This document shows, piece after piece, positions 18,076 through 29,769 of a DNA stretch of 64,000 nucleotides (within the stretch, counting starts at the first letter, position 1; every line of letters starts with the position of its first letter). The notes under the pieces are model-generated. The model worked only from the letters and a program-made list of their open reading frames with translations, searched no databases and was not told where the DNA came from. Position numbers and translations under genes: made by a program. This stretch comes from Gemmatimonadota bacterium. Its GTDB lineage: Bacteria; Gemmatimonadota; Gemmatimonadetes; Gemmatimonadales; GWC2-71-9. Where the stretch lies: assembly GCA_003169895.1 (NCBI GenBank), contig PNAE01000007.1, positions 1-64,000 of the forward strand, read 5' to 3'.

Positions 18076-18258
18076 ATCATGCAGCGAGAGGCCTCTCCGG
18101 CGAGACGATATCGGACGACGACGCTGCGCTGGCGGCGATGAGGCTCCGCTCAGGGCGACACGTCAACTCGCCACCGCACTGAGGTCCGCTACCAGCTGCG
18201 CCGAGGAGAACCCCGGCGCAAACCCCGGCTGCTTCGCTTCCGGCGGCAGGATGGCGCG

Positions 18259-20421
18259 CTACCGTTTCGGGTGCTTCGCCGTGACGGCGCCGGGCTGCAG
18301 CCGCAGCGTCGGCGGCGCGACGATATCTGGGAAATCCGGCGCAATGGTCAGCGTCAGCGTATAGGCGCCCACTCCCCCCGCTGTGGCCGATGTTGCCTCG
18401 ACCATGATCCCGGTTGCATCGGCCGCCGTGCTTGGGTTGGTGTAACTCACGCGTGCCGTCGTGCCGCCGCCGCTGTTGTTGTCGCTGGCGAGCACGCTGG
18501 TTCCCGTCGTCAACGTGGTCGGCGGCGATTCGATCTTCAGGAACGGATCGAACGCGGTCGATGCCATGGTCGCGGTGACCGTTTGCCCCGCGCCGACGAA
18601 CAAGTCGATCCGGTGCGAAAAGGTCCCCGCGGTCGTTCCGGTGCAGTCGGTGTTCTTGAGCATCAAGTTCAGCGTGATGCTGCTCGCACCCCCGCCGATC
18701 AGGAATTTGCACCCGCTCGGCTCTGCCGGAGTGGCCGTTGCCGTGATGGTGTAGTTCAGTGCCGGGAGCGGAGTTCCCGGCTGCAAGTCGATAATTCCGA
18801 CGATGTACGTCCCAGCGCCTAGGAGGTAGGGCTGGGTGACACTGAACGGACTGGTCGCCGCCTCGACGCCGCTGCGCGGTGTTCCCTGACGGTAGACCAG
18901 AAGTTGATTCGTCCCGTTGGCAGTCGAGGTGAACGTCACGATCTCCGGTGTCGTGACGATGAACGTGTACTTGTCCTCGCTCGACGCCCCTCCCAACTCG
19001 ACTCTGCAACTGTTGCTCGTGACCGTGCCGGTCACGGTCACGCCAATGGTCAGTGGAGCGGGAATGCACGCGGCGGTATACGCGTACGCCACCACGTTCG
19101 AGCCGGTGTACGCCGCAGCGGCGTTGACCGCCAGGTACCAGATGCCGGTGAGATTCGTGGTGATCGAACAGACTTGCGCCGGCCCTGGCACGTTCGAATG
19201 GCAGACGAAGTCCGCTGCCGTGGGATACGCACCGGGACGGGCGTACAGCTCGATATTGCCGGTCGATCCATACGTCGAGACATCGATCGACGTGGTGCCA
19301 GCCGGCACCGTGAACATGTAATACGTCTGCGTATTCGCGGCGGCGCTGACTGGACCGGCGGCGATTGCGTTTGCAATCGATGTCGAGGTGGTCGCCGACA
19401 CGTTCAGCGTCGCACTGGTGGCCACGGTGAGGCCCGGGGAAGTGAACTGGATCGTTGACGCGCCGGTGCCGGTGAGCATCAGATCATGAAACGCGGCCTG
19501 GCCGCTGGCGTCGGTCGTGACGGTCAAGGTTCCAGTACCGCCGGTCGCCACCCCCAGCGTCGCTCCACCCGTTGCCGCACTCGCGGTGACGGCCACGCCC
19601 GCCTGATGCAGCGCGTTGCCTTGTCCGTCTTGCAACTGGATGACCGGTTGGACAAAGAAGGGAATCGCGCTGTGCACGGAAGCACTCGACGGCGTCAGTA
19701 CCGCCAGCTGATTCGGCGGTGATACCGTGACGGCAGACGAGGTCACGCTGACACTCTGACCGTTCAACGTTGCCGTGAACCTCAGCGTGATCGAACCGGC
19801 CGCGCTCAGCGAGAGTCCGGTGAAGGTCGCCACGCCGCTCGCATCCGTCGTCGCGGTGGTCGCACCGCCAAGCGTCCCGCCGCCGCTGGCGATTGACGCC
19901 GTGACCACAACACCACTCTGCGGCACCTCCTGGCCCCTGGCATCACGCAATTGCACGACGGGCTGGCCGGTGAGCGGCTGTCCGGCGATCGCCGTGGTCG
20001 CCGGTTGCGTCGTGATGCTGAGTTGATTCGCCGGCAGCGCAGTCGCGGTGACGTCGACGTCGACATAGTCAGTCGTTGATACCGAAATTCGCAGCGTCTG
20101 AACACCCGTGGTGCTTCCCAGCGTCCACGTGGCCGACACTGTTCCATCGCTGCCGGTGGTGATGGAATTGGGCGTCACTGAACCGCCGCCACCGGTGACG
20201 GCGAGTGTTGCCGAAACGCCGGCCGCTGGAGTCGCCGTCCCTCCATTGACCTGCTTCATCACGGTAACCGCGATCGGAACCGCGCTGGAGACCGGCGCGG
20301 CCGCTGGTGGCGCTGTCGTTACCTGCACCGTGTAGGTCGTGGTATCTACGCCGCCGCTCGAGTTGGACTTGCACGATGCGACGACGACCGTCGCAAGCAT
20401 TACCATGGTGATCCGGGACAT
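18259..20421 (-). CDS. Large Ig-like (Big/invasin-type) lipoprotein with PPC-like C-terminal domains
   Basis: A 720-residue predicted lipoprotein. The signal peptide ends in a lipobox (MLATVVVASC, Cys17). Residues of about 30-330 form three bacterial Ig-like domains with repeated GVXVTASXAXGGXTLG and TDASGVATF motifs, as in Big_1/invasin-like modules. The C-terminal half resembles two or three PPC-type beta domains (FTVPAGTTSIDVSTYG..., FIVTTPEIVTFTS..., HRIDLFVGAGQTVTATM). The composition is rich in Thr, Ala and Gly. It is probably an outer-membrane-anchored surface or binding protein; its partner is unknown. A good Shine-Dalgarno (AAGGAG) lies five bases before the ATG, and a sigma70-like promoter is upstream. 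Confidence 0.8.
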   Translation of the reverse strand: MSRITMVMLATVVVASCKSNSSGGVDTTTYTVQVTTAPPAAAPVSSAVPIAVTVMKQVNGGTATPAAGVSATLAVTGGGGSVTPNSITTGSDGTVSATWTLGSTTGVQTLRISVSTTDYVDVDVTATALPANQLSITTQPATTAIAGQPLTGQPVVQLRDARGQEVPQSGVVVTASIASGGGTLGGATTATTDASGVATFTGLSLSAAGSITLRFTATLNGQSVSVTSSAVTVSPPNQLAVLTPSSASVHSAIPFFVQPVIQLQDGQGNALHQAGVAVTASAATGGATLGVATGGTGTLTVTTDASGQAAFHDLMLTGTGASTIQFTSPGLTVATSATLNVSATTSTSIANAIAAGPVSAAANTQTYYMFTVPAGTTSIDVSTYGSTGNIELYARPGAYPTAADFVCHSNVPGPAQVCSITTNLTGIWYLAVNAAAAYTGSNVVAYAYTAACIPAPLTIGVTVTGTVTSNSCRVELGGASSEDKYTFIVTTPEIVTFTSTANGTNQLLVYRQGTPRSGVEAATSPFSVTQPYLLGAGTYIVGIIDLQPGTPLPALNYTITATATPAEPSGCKFLIGGGASSITLNLMLKNTDCTGTTAGTFSHRIDLFVGAGQTVTATMASTAFDPFLKIESPPTTLTTGTSVLASDNNSGGGTTARVSYTNPSTAADATGIMVEATSATAGGVGAYTLTLTIAPDFPDIVAPPTLRLQPGAVTAKHPKR

Positions 20422-20454
20422 GAGAACTCCTTGAGGGGCTATGCCATACTCTAT

Positions 20455-20482
20455 AGCGTAGCCGGGGGCCGCAAGAGGTCAA
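20455..20482 (-). promoter_or_regulatory. Candidate promoter for the Ig-like lipoprotein gene
   Basis: On the minus strand TTGACC (20477-20482) is followed after 16 bases by TACGCT (20455-20460), about 30 bases before the Shine-Dalgarno. It lies in the divergent gap shared with the ECF sigma factor gene. Confidence 0.4.
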
Positions 20483-20628
20483 CCCGTTTGGATCGGCGGT
20501 GGCGCCGTCCCTACCGGCGGCGCACTGCTGCATGCGTCCCCGAAGACCAAGAGGATGGGCGACGGCGCGCCCCTCCGCGGCGCGAGTTACCTTCAGGAAC
20601 CGCATTCCACTCGGGGGCGCCGCACCAC

Positions 20629-21218
20629 ATGTCCGCCGACGAGACCCTGCCGACCACGGTGACACGGCTGCTCGATGACATGCGTCGAGGCAACGCCGCC
20701 GCCGCCGACCAGCTCCTGCCACTGGTCTATGCCGAGTTGCGCGGGATCGCCGAAAAGCAGATGCGCGGCGAACGGCCCGATCACACGCTGCAACCGACTG
20801 CGCTGGTGCACGAAGCCTATCTCCGGCTTCTCGGCGGAACGCCGATTCCCTTCGAGAGCCGCCTGCACTTTCTCCGCACCGCCTCGCAGGTGATGCGCCG
20901 GGTGCTGGTCGATCACGCGCGGGCACGCAACCGGGCGAAGCGCGGCGACGGCGCGATCAACCTGACACTTAACGAAGGGATCGCCGGCGCCGACAGCGAC
21001 GTCGTCGAGCTGCTGGTGGTCGACGACGCACTCACGCAGCTCGCCGCCGCCGAGCCTCGATGGGCGCAGGTCGCCGGGCTGCGCTTCTTCGGCGGCCTCG
21101 AGGTTCCGGAGATTGCCGCCGCCCTCGGCATTTCGCCAGCCACCGTCAAGCGTGACTGGCAGTTCGCCAAGGCGTGGCTCGCGCAGGTGCTGCGCGATGA
21201 CGCGAACCCAGGGCCGGC

Positions 21219-21222
<4 letters not shown>
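20629..21222 (+). CDS. ECF-type RNA polymerase sigma factor
   Basis: A 197-residue sigma factor of the ECF group that is habitually encoded next to TPR kinases. Region 2 is seen in ADQLLPLVYAELRGIAEKQM and HTLQPTALVHEAYLRLL. Region 4, with its helix-turn-helix, is seen in GLEVPEIAAALGISPATVKRDW. The ATG at 20629 gives the expected short N-terminus; the frame stays open further upstream, where nothing is conserved. Its stop overlaps the GTG of the following kinase gene (GTGA), so the two are translationally coupled. Known family behaviour suggests that the partner kinase controls sigma activity. No zinc-finger anti-sigma gene is visible. Confidence 0.92.
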
Positions 21223-23750
<2,528 letters not shown>

Positions 23751-23808
23751 GCTCCAGCGGCTCGACTTGGCGCCTTACCAAGGGCGAGGCTCTCCCGCCG
23801 AGGCGGCC

Positions 23809-24147
23809 ATGCTGTGCATCACCTTTCGACACATCAGTGGATCGCGCGCGACCGAGGTGGACGTCGTCCCGATGGGGGCGCATCGTGAGTTGATTCTGGG
23901 CCGGGCCCCCTCGGCGGCGGTGCGATTCGATCCGCGCGGGGATCCCATGGTCGGGCGCCAGCACGCCCGCATCACGCCGTGCGTCGACGACCCGCGGCGC
24001 CTGATGCTCAGCGACCTCGGCAGCCGCAACGGCACACTCCTCAATGGCGAACCGGTTGCCGCCATCGTCGCGATCAAGTCGGGCGATGTCGTGAGGCTGG
24101 GAGCGTCGGGGCCCGAGCTCGAAGTCGTGATCGAATTCGGCCAGTAG
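23809..24147 (+). CDS. Small single-domain FHA protein
   Basis: A 112-residue protein that is a single forkhead-associated domain: LILGRAPSAAVRF, then MVGRQHARI and LSDLGSRNGTLLNGEPV, with the Arg, Ser/Gln-His and Asn-Gly signature positions. FHA domains bind phosphothreonine peptides. It starts 58 bases after the kinase stop on the same strand, so it is probably a phosphorylation target or reader for that kinase. The frame is open upstream within the kinase gene, but the ATG at 23809 gives the exact start of the FHA fold. Confidence 0.85.
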   Translation: MLCITFRHISGSRATEVDVVPMGAHRELILGRAPSAAVRFDPRGDPMVGRQHARITPCVDDPRRLMLSDLGSRNGTLLNGEPVAAIVAIKSGDVVRLGASGPELEVVIEFGQ

Positions 24148-24225
24148 CATTCCGGTCCGGCTCCTGGAGCGCCAGTTCAGGGTCGGCGGATTCACGCGTA
24201 CCTTCACCCGCCCGGCAACCGCGAT

Positions 24226-24260
24226 GCCGCCAACGATCACTTTATCGGATCGTTGACGGC
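24226..24260 (-). terminator. Hairpin between convergent FHA and lipoprotein genes
   Basis: GCCGCCAACGATC at 24226-24238 and GATCGTTGACGGC at 24248-24260 form 13-base arms around a 9-base loop. Read on the minus strand the only mismatch becomes a G-U pair, so the stem is continuous. It begins 23 bases past the stop of the minus-strand gene. There is no T-run. Confidence 0.45.
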
Positions 24261-24282
24261 GCATGCACCGGCGCGCGGTTTG

Positions 24283-25489
24283 TCACTTGATCCGCGTTGC
24301 CGTAAAGGCATACGTGAACACAATGTCGCCCAATAGGAAGTTATTCACCGTAGAGGTGTCCCAGACGCGCTCAGTCCGGGTGATGGTGCCCGCGAGTTGT
24401 GTCCCGTTCTTGGTGGCCGAGATGCTCCAGATAGTCTCCGGTGTCCCGCTGAATGGCAGCCCGCCAACAGTGGGGAAGAGCTTGACGGTTTGCCCGGCGT
24501 AGGCACCGCTAGTCAGGCTGCCGACGGACCCGCCCACGATCAGCGTTCGCAATTCAGCCGTCACCGGATCAAATCCGGTGCGCGGATACCCCGCCCCGGC
24601 GAACTGCAGGTAGAGACCCGCCGGATACCGAGAGGCCGCCGGAGCCCAGGCGCAACGACCCGAAGGGCAGGATTCTGGACCGCAACGAACCGGGCACGTT
24701 CGACCGCTCGGCAAGCAACGCCGCGGAGAAATGCCTCGTGCCGACGGTAATCGAGTTCGCGTCGATGGCGATCGTTGGCAGTGGCTCGATGTACCCGGTC
24801 GTTGAATCGTAGTAGAACGCCGCGGCAATCGAGTCTGATCGGCGGGTGACTGGAATCTTCAGCGTCATCAATTGATCGGCCATCCCCTGATCCGTGGTGA
24901 TGGAGATGATCGGCGACGCGATTCGATAGTTGGCGTTCAGCAGCGCAACCGGCGGCGGCTGATAGTCGACCGTCCAGTGGCCCGACCCAGCGAACGCGCC
25001 CGCCGGAATGGCCAGCGCCAGCCCGGCGAGCGGGGCAGTGTTCGACGTGATAGTCCCGCCACCGGCCCCGATCGTCGTGTCGGCGATCCGGGTCGCCAAC
25101 CCGGGCACCCCGGTCGCGCTCACGAACATGGGCGACAATCCGCTCACGCTCACGCGCAGGATGTTGCGACCCTGGGTCGGACCGAGGTTCCAGCCTCCAA
25201 GAGTGGCCACGCCATTCGCGTTCGTCGTGGCCGTGCCGCCGGTGATGGTGCCGCCGCCGGAATCGACCGTAAAGGTCACGGTCGCCCCGGCCACCGGACT
25301 GCCGGCCGCATTCTTGACGATGACGGCGGGGTTGACCGGAACCGCCGCACCAGGCGCGGCCTGCTGGCCGTTTCCGGCCATTACCGTCACCGACGCGGGC
25401 GTTGATGCCGGCGGGGGTGAGCCGGTGGTGGGGCTGGAGCTGCATGCAGCGAAGAGAACCAGAATGGCGATACCGGGCACTCGTGACAT
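24283..25489 (-). pseudogene. Ig-like lipoprotein gene split by a frameshift
   Basis: The gene starts at 25489 with GGAGA upstream and a lipoprotein signal (ILVLFAACSS). It runs through a Big-type Ig domain (AGATVTFTVDSGGGTITGG, ATTNANGVATLGGW) and a ZU5-like or propeller-like region (GGGTITSNTAPLAGLALAIPAGAF). Around 24630-24660 the coding signal moves to the adjacent frame. The first frame degenerates and stops at 24569. The second continues with LYLQFAGAGYPRTGFDPVTAEL and ends sensibly at 24283 (FTYAFTATRIK). Joined, the two parts give about 400 residues. It could be a real pseudogene, programmed frameshifting or a sequencing error in a GC-rich run. A function in surface binding is guessed by analogy with 18259-20421. 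Confidence 0.7.
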
Positions 25490-25626
25490 CTCAATTCTCC
25501 GGACAAGGAGGCTCACCCCCTCAAGGGCGACAAACCCGGAACCGGGGACTCATGGAGCGGGGATGCACCGTGCAGGCTCAGGCCGTCCCCCAGCTGTCCC
25601 GGCAGACCGGCGGCTCGACCCGGTGC

Positions 25627-25674
25627 TTGACGGGAACGCCTGCCGCACCTATACATAGATGTGACAGGTATAGG
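25627..25674 (+). promoter_or_regulatory. Promoter and palindromic operator of the first PadR-permease operon
   Basis: TTGACG (25627-25632), a 17-base spacer and TATACA (25650-25655) form a near-consensus promoter. The inverted repeat CCTATAC (25648-25654) / GTATAGG (25668-25674) overlaps the -10 element and the expected start site. This is the layout for autorepression by the PadR protein encoded 10 bases further on. Confidence 0.7.
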
Positions 25675-25684
25675 GAGAAAAGGT

Positions 25685-26023
25685 ATGGGCCGCGGCCGCT
25701 CTGAGTTGCTTTCGGGAACGCTCGACCTGCTCATCCTCAAGACGCTCTCGGTGGGCGTGCTCCACGGCTACGGCATCGCCCAGCACATCCGGCGCTTGTC
25801 GAGCGACGCGCTGCGTGTGGAGGAAGGCTCACTCTACCCCGCGCTGCAGCGACTGCAGGCCAAGGGCTTTGCCACGTCGGAGTGGAAACGCTCGCCCACC
25901 GGCCGGCAGGCCCGCTACTACCGACTCACGGCAGCCGGCCGTCGCCAGCTCGGCCTGGAAGAGTCGAGTTTCCTCGACTCCGTCGCCGCAATCACACGGG
26001 TCCTGCGGAGGGCCGAGCCATGA
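25685..26023 (+). CDS. PadR-family transcriptional repressor
   Basis: A 112-residue PadR winged-helix regulator: LLSGTLDLLILKTLSVGVLHGYGIAQHI, the wing motif EEGSLYPALQRLQAKG, and the RQARYYRLTAAGRRQL strand. The C-terminal dimerisation helix is short, as in the PadR group paired with ADOP permeases. The stop overlaps the ATG of the permease gene (ATGA). The operator seen at 25648-25674 suggests it represses its own operon. The inducer is unknown. Confidence 0.93.
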   Translation: MGRGRSELLSGTLDLLILKTLSVGVLHGYGIAQHIRRLSSDALRVEEGSLYPALQRLQAKGFATSEWKRSPTGRQARYYRLTAAGRRQLGLEESSFLDSVAAITRVLRRAEP

Positions 26024-28647
26024 GGCTGAACGAGATCTGGCGCCGGCTCCGCTTCTGGAACCGGCGCGACGCACTGGAGCGCGAGCTTGCCGCGGAACTT
26101 GCCGAACACCTCGCGCTCCTCACGCGAGACTACGAGCACGCGGGGCTCTCGCACACCGATGCACGCGCCGCCGCGCAGCGCCAGCTCGGTAACATCAGCC
26201 ACATTCGCGAGGAGAGTCGCGACAGCTGGGGATTCCGCACGCTCGAGTCCCTGCTTCAGGACCTCCGCCATGCGCTGCGCGCACTGCGCCGCGCACCGGG
26301 CTTTACCGCCGCCGTGGTCATCACGCTGGGGCTCGGCGTGGGCGCCACTACCGCCATCTTCAGCGTCGTGAACGGCGTGCTCCTCCGTCCGCTCCCCTTT
26401 CCCAATGAGGACCGCCTCGTCACGCTCTGCGAGCAATACCCCGGAGCGCCCCGTGACTGGTGCAGCATCTCCCCGCCGAATGTCGAGGATATCGCCGCCC
26501 GGTCGCGCTCGCTCGAGGCGATTGGCATTGGTCGCGCATGGTCCAGCCATCTGACCACTCCGGACGGTGCGCAGCCGGTGCAGAGTGGCATCGCGACGCC
26601 CGGGCTGTTCGCCGCGCTCGGCGTCGGCGTCGTGCGCGGACGGCTCATTACCACGGCCGACCTGCTGGGCCGCGAGAGCGATGTCGCACTCCTCACCTGG
26701 GAGATGTGGCAGTCGAGGTTCAACGGCGACACCGGCATTGTCGGGCGCATCATCGTGCTCGACGACCACCCGGTCAGCATCGTCGGCATTCTCCAGCCGG
26801 CATTTCACCTCCCGCAATTCGAAAACGTCGAACTGTGGCGTCCGGTGCACATCGACCCGCGCGATGAGGAGCACCGCGACTGGCGCGGATTCGTGGCATA
26901 TGGCCGCCTCAAGCCCGGTGTGTCCGTGGCCCAGGCGCACGCGGAACTTGCACCGATCACCGAGGCGATCCGGCGCGAGCACTTCGCGACCACGCGTGGC
27001 TGGGGACTGACCGTGCTGCCGCTCCGCGACCTCGTGATTGGCAACGTGCGCCCGCGCGTGCTGCTCTTCCTCGCCGCCGTCGTACTCGTGCTGCTCATCG
27101 CCTGCGCGAACGTGAGCAACCTCCTTCTCGCGCGCGGTGAGGTGCGCGGCCGAGAGATGGCGGCGCGGTCCGCGCTCGGCGCCGGGCCTGGCCGAATCGT
27201 GCGCGCGCTCTTCGTCGAGAGTCTCGTGCTCGCCGGCGGCGGCGCGGTTGCGGGCATCGTCATCGCCCTCGGCGCGGTGCGCGCCTTCCGTGCCCTGGCG
27301 CCTGCAGGCATCCCGCGCGTCGCGAACGTCACGGTGGATGCCCGCGTCTTTGCGTTCGCCGCGGCACTCGCCGTGCTCACCGCGCTCATCGTGGGCCTCA
27401 CGCCAGCGTTGCGCGCGGCACGCGTGGATCTCGCTCAGGCACTGCGCGAGGGCGGACGGGCCGCACCGGCCCGCCGCACCGGGCTCGGCTCGGTGCTCGT
27501 TGCCGTCGAACTGGCCATGGCCGTGCTGCTCGTGGCGGGCGCCGTCACGTTGACGCGAAGCTTCGCCGCCTACAGCGCCTGGAAACCGGGCTTCGAACAC
27601 GACCATCTGGCGCTTTTTTCTCTCTCCGCGCCCTCAGCGCGCTATGACTCCGTCGCGAAGCTCGCCGCCCTCTGGGACCGCGTGGAGGGCGAGCTCGGCA
27701 CGATCCCGGGCGTTGCGGCCGTCGGCACCGCCTCGGCCGGCCCGCTCTTCGGCGGGCGCGAAACGTGGGAAATGGAGCTGCAGGGCCTGCCACCGGACGA
27801 AAAGGCCTCAGTGCGCTGGTACGACGTGAGCCCGGGCTACTTCCGCGCACTCGGCGTTGCGCGCCTCAAGGGACGCGACCTGAATGCAGGCGACGTCAAT
27901 GGCGCGCCGCTCGTGTGCGTCGTGAACCAGACGCTGGTGCGCCGCTACTGGCCAGGGCTCGACCCCATCGGCCGGACCATCGTTTTTCCCATGGGAAAGC
28001 AGCGCGAGACGTTCACTGTTGTTGGCGTCGTCGCGGACGTTCCCTCGGTTTCGCCGGGAGTTGCGGTGGAGCCCGAGATGTACTGGTCCAACCGACAGCA
28101 GCCGCGACCCTACACCTGGGTCATCGTGCGCACGACGACTCCGCCAGGCGCGCTCGCGACAGCGATTCGCGACCGTATCAAGCAGGTGGACCACGACATC
28201 ACTATCAGCGCAGTGCAACCGATGCCCCAGCTGCTCGCCCGCGAGCTCAATACCCCGCGATTCAACATGCTCCTGCTACAAAGCTTCAGTCTGATCGCGC
28301 TCGCGCTCGCCGCGGTGGGTACGTACGGATTGCTCGCGTATCTCGTCACGATGCGGCGGCGCGAATTCGGCATCCGCCTCGCCCTCGGGGCACAGCGCAC
28401 ACAGGTCATGTCCGCCGTGCTGTCGCGCGGGCTCAGTCTTGCCGGCTTGGGGCTGGCGGCGGGAATTCTAGCGTTTCTGGCACTCGGGCGGGTGATCGCA
28501 GCGCTCGCACCCGGCATGTCCCTGCACGACCCGCTCACGCTCGCGGAAACGGTTCTTGTGGTCGCTGCGGTCGCGACTGCTGCCTGCGCGGTGCCCGCGG
28601 TTCGCGCGGGGCGGGTCGACCCGGTACTCACCCTCAGTTCGGAGTGA
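26020..28647 (+). CDS. ADOP-type orphan MacB/FtsX permease
   Basis: An 875-residue permease of the ADOP type (acidobacterial duplicated orphan permease). A soluble N-terminal segment of about 80 residues (EIWRRLRFWNRRDALERELAAEL) precedes the first membrane helix. Two MacB-like units follow, each with a periplasmic core domain and an FtsX block (about residues 345-480, LLFLAAVVLVLLIACANVSNLLLARGE; and 750-875, LIALALAAVGTYGLLAYLV with RRREFGIRLALGA). No ATPase is encoded beside it, which is usual for ADOPs. The substrate is unknown; related systems export peptides, macrolides or signals. The start at 26020 overlaps the padR stop. Confidence 0.9.
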   Translation: MRLNEIWRRLRFWNRRDALERELAAELAEHLALLTRDYEHAGLSHTDARAAAQRQLGNISHIREESRDSWGFRTLESLLQDLRHALRALRRAPGFTAAVVITLGLGVGATTAIFSVVNGVLLRPLPFPNEDRLVTLCEQYPGAPRDWCSISPPNVEDIAARSRSLEAIGIGRAWSSHLTTPDGAQPVQSGIATPGLFAALGVGVVRGRLITTADLLGRESDVALLTWEMWQSRFNGDTGIVGRIIVLDDHPVSIVGILQPAFHLPQFENVELWRPVHIDPRDEEHRDWRGFVAYGRLKPGVSVAQAHAELAPITEAIRREHFATTRGWGLTVLPLRDLVIGNVRPRVLLFLAAVVLVLLIACANVSNLLLARGEVRGREMAARSALGAGPGRIVRALFVESLVLAGGGAVAGIVIALGAVRAFRALAPAGIPRVANVTVDARVFAFAAALAVLTALIVGLTPALRAARVDLAQALREGGRAAPARRTGLGSVLVAVELAMAVLLVAGAVTLTRSFAAYSAWKPGFEHDHLALFSLSAPSARYDSVAKLAALWDRVEGELGTIPGVAAVGTASAGPLFGGRETWEMELQGLPPDEKASVRWYDVSPGYFRALGVARLKGRDLNAGDVNGAPLVCVVNQTLVRRYWPGLDPIGRTIVFPMGKQRETFTVVGVVADVPSVSPGVAVEPEMYWSNRQQPRPYTWVIVRTTTPPGALATAIRDRIKQVDHDITISAVQPMPQLLARELNTPRFNMLLLQSFSLIALALAAVGTYGLLAYLVTMRRREFGIRLALGAQRTQVMSAVLSRGLSLAGLGLAAGILAFLALGRVIAALAPGMSLHDPLTLAETVLVVAAVATAACAVPAVRAGRVDPVLTLSSE

Positions 28648-28742
28648 GCGCGAGGTCGGCAGGGCGCGATTCATGACGATGACGGCGTAATTCGGCGACT
28701 CGATCGATGGCGCCGTATCCGCGATGACGCAGGTAAAATTCA

Positions 28743-28776
28743 CTGCCCTGCTTCGCGTTTCTGCAAAGCAGGGCAG
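28743..28776. terminator. Strong bidirectional terminator
   Basis: A perfect 11-base stem, CTGCCCTGCTT / AAGCAGGGCAG, with a 12-base loop. GTTTT follows on the plus strand, and AATTTTACC follows on the minus strand. It separates the plus-strand permease gene from the convergent gene at 28856. Confidence 0.8.
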
Positions 28777-28855
28777 CGGTGTTTTCGGCCGGGTGCAACT
28801 CGCGTCGATTCGGACCGGTCCGGAACGGAGCGAGGGATTAGCGCCGATCTCCGGT

Positions 28856-29602
28856 TCAGCCTCCGAGGTACTCCACGTGGCAGTATGTCCCCAGCCGGAC
28901 ATTGTAGGCGAGGTACCAACCGTCGTGATCGGGGTCGAGATAGATAACGATGTCGTCGTTATCCCAGAGCCAGTCGCCACAGTAGTTGTAGTCGTACGGC
29001 GCGACCTGGAAGTAGTAGCCGCCGACGTCGAATCGACTGACGCCGCCGCCATGAAGCCGCCAGACGTGCTGCGGTCCAATCCCCGCAGTGAAATGTCCAT
29101 GTTCCCACGGGCGATCGAGGTGATAGTTCACATCGTTGCGGCCCGTGGTATGTCCCACCCAGGTATTGTCGGCGTGTACGTGCGGGATATCGGGGTGGCT
29201 GGGCTGATCGCGGTACGTGCGGCCGCCAACTGCTGGTGTCACCGGCGCGGTGCCACGCTGCGGAGCTGTTGGAAGTGGCTGTGGCCGGCTACGTGTCCCT
29301 GGCGCGCTGATGCTCGGCGGAGGTGGTGGTGGTGCCTGCGGCCGGCTATGCGTCACCGGCACGTTGGCGCTGTGTTGAGCTGGTGCTGGCGCCTGGGGCC
29401 GGCTACGCGTCGCCGGTGGCCCGTGCTGCGGGATATAGCCGCCGCCGACCGGCGGCTGGGCCGGACGCGCTGGCTTTTGCGGCGGTTGTTGTCCGCGCTG
29501 CGGCGGTTGTTGGCCGCGCTGCGGGTCATTACCCCTCCCTTGGGCGGCTGCCAAGGTAGGAACCAGGATTGCGACCGCGAGAAATCGGCTGAAGTGTCTC
29601 AT
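28856..29602 (-). CDS. Secreted proline-rich protein of unknown function
   Basis: A 248-residue protein starting at 29602 with a signal peptide (FLAVAILVPTLAAAQG). Residues of about 22-125 are Pro/Gln-rich with internal repeats: QRGQQPPQ twice and three copies of a T(R/H)SRPQ motif. The C-terminal 110 residues look folded and aromatic-rich (GRNDVNYHLDRPWEHGHF, WRLHGGGVSRFDVGGYYFQVAP, GDWLWDNDDIVIYLDPDHDGWY). They end in a short Tyr-rich module of a kind found in other bacterial secreted proteins. I do not know its function. The linker suggests a wall-spanning or surface-exposed position. Confidence 0.7.
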   Translation of the reverse strand: MRHFSRFLAVAILVPTLAAAQGRGNDPQRGQQPPQRGQQPPQKPARPAQPPVGGGYIPQHGPPATRSRPQAPAPAQHSANVPVTHSRPQAPPPPPPSISAPGTRSRPQPLPTAPQRGTAPVTPAVGGRTYRDQPSHPDIPHVHADNTWVGHTTGRNDVNYHLDRPWEHGHFTAGIGPQHVWRLHGGGVSRFDVGGYYFQVAPYDYNYCGDWLWDNDDIVIYLDPDHDGWYLAYNVRLGTYCHVEYLGG

Positions 29603-29769
29603 GCCCGGGGGACGATTTCCGGCAGCGTGGCCGCACAACGACCGCTCGCTGCATGATTAACCAGGCTCGCAGCATGACGGCTGGCGGCAGCGCCGTATCG
29701 GCTGATACCGTTCTCGCCAGATTCACCAGCGTGGTGCAATCGCTGTCGTCATCCGACTGGAGCGCGGCC

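Larger units (their letters stand above)
17764..18258. other. Non-coding stretch between convergent genes
   Basis: These 495 bases hold no intact gene. They contain a decayed small gene (17816-17991) and a strong imperfect palindrome (18037-18075) suited to ending transcription from both sides. The part from 18076 to 18258 shows nothing I recognise. Confidence 0.7.

Noticed and set aside
25918-27606. Minus-strand open frame of 562 residues opposite the PadR and permease genes
   Set aside because: Low-complexity His/Arg/Glu-rich translation with no domain. The opposite strand holds a clear ADOP permease.
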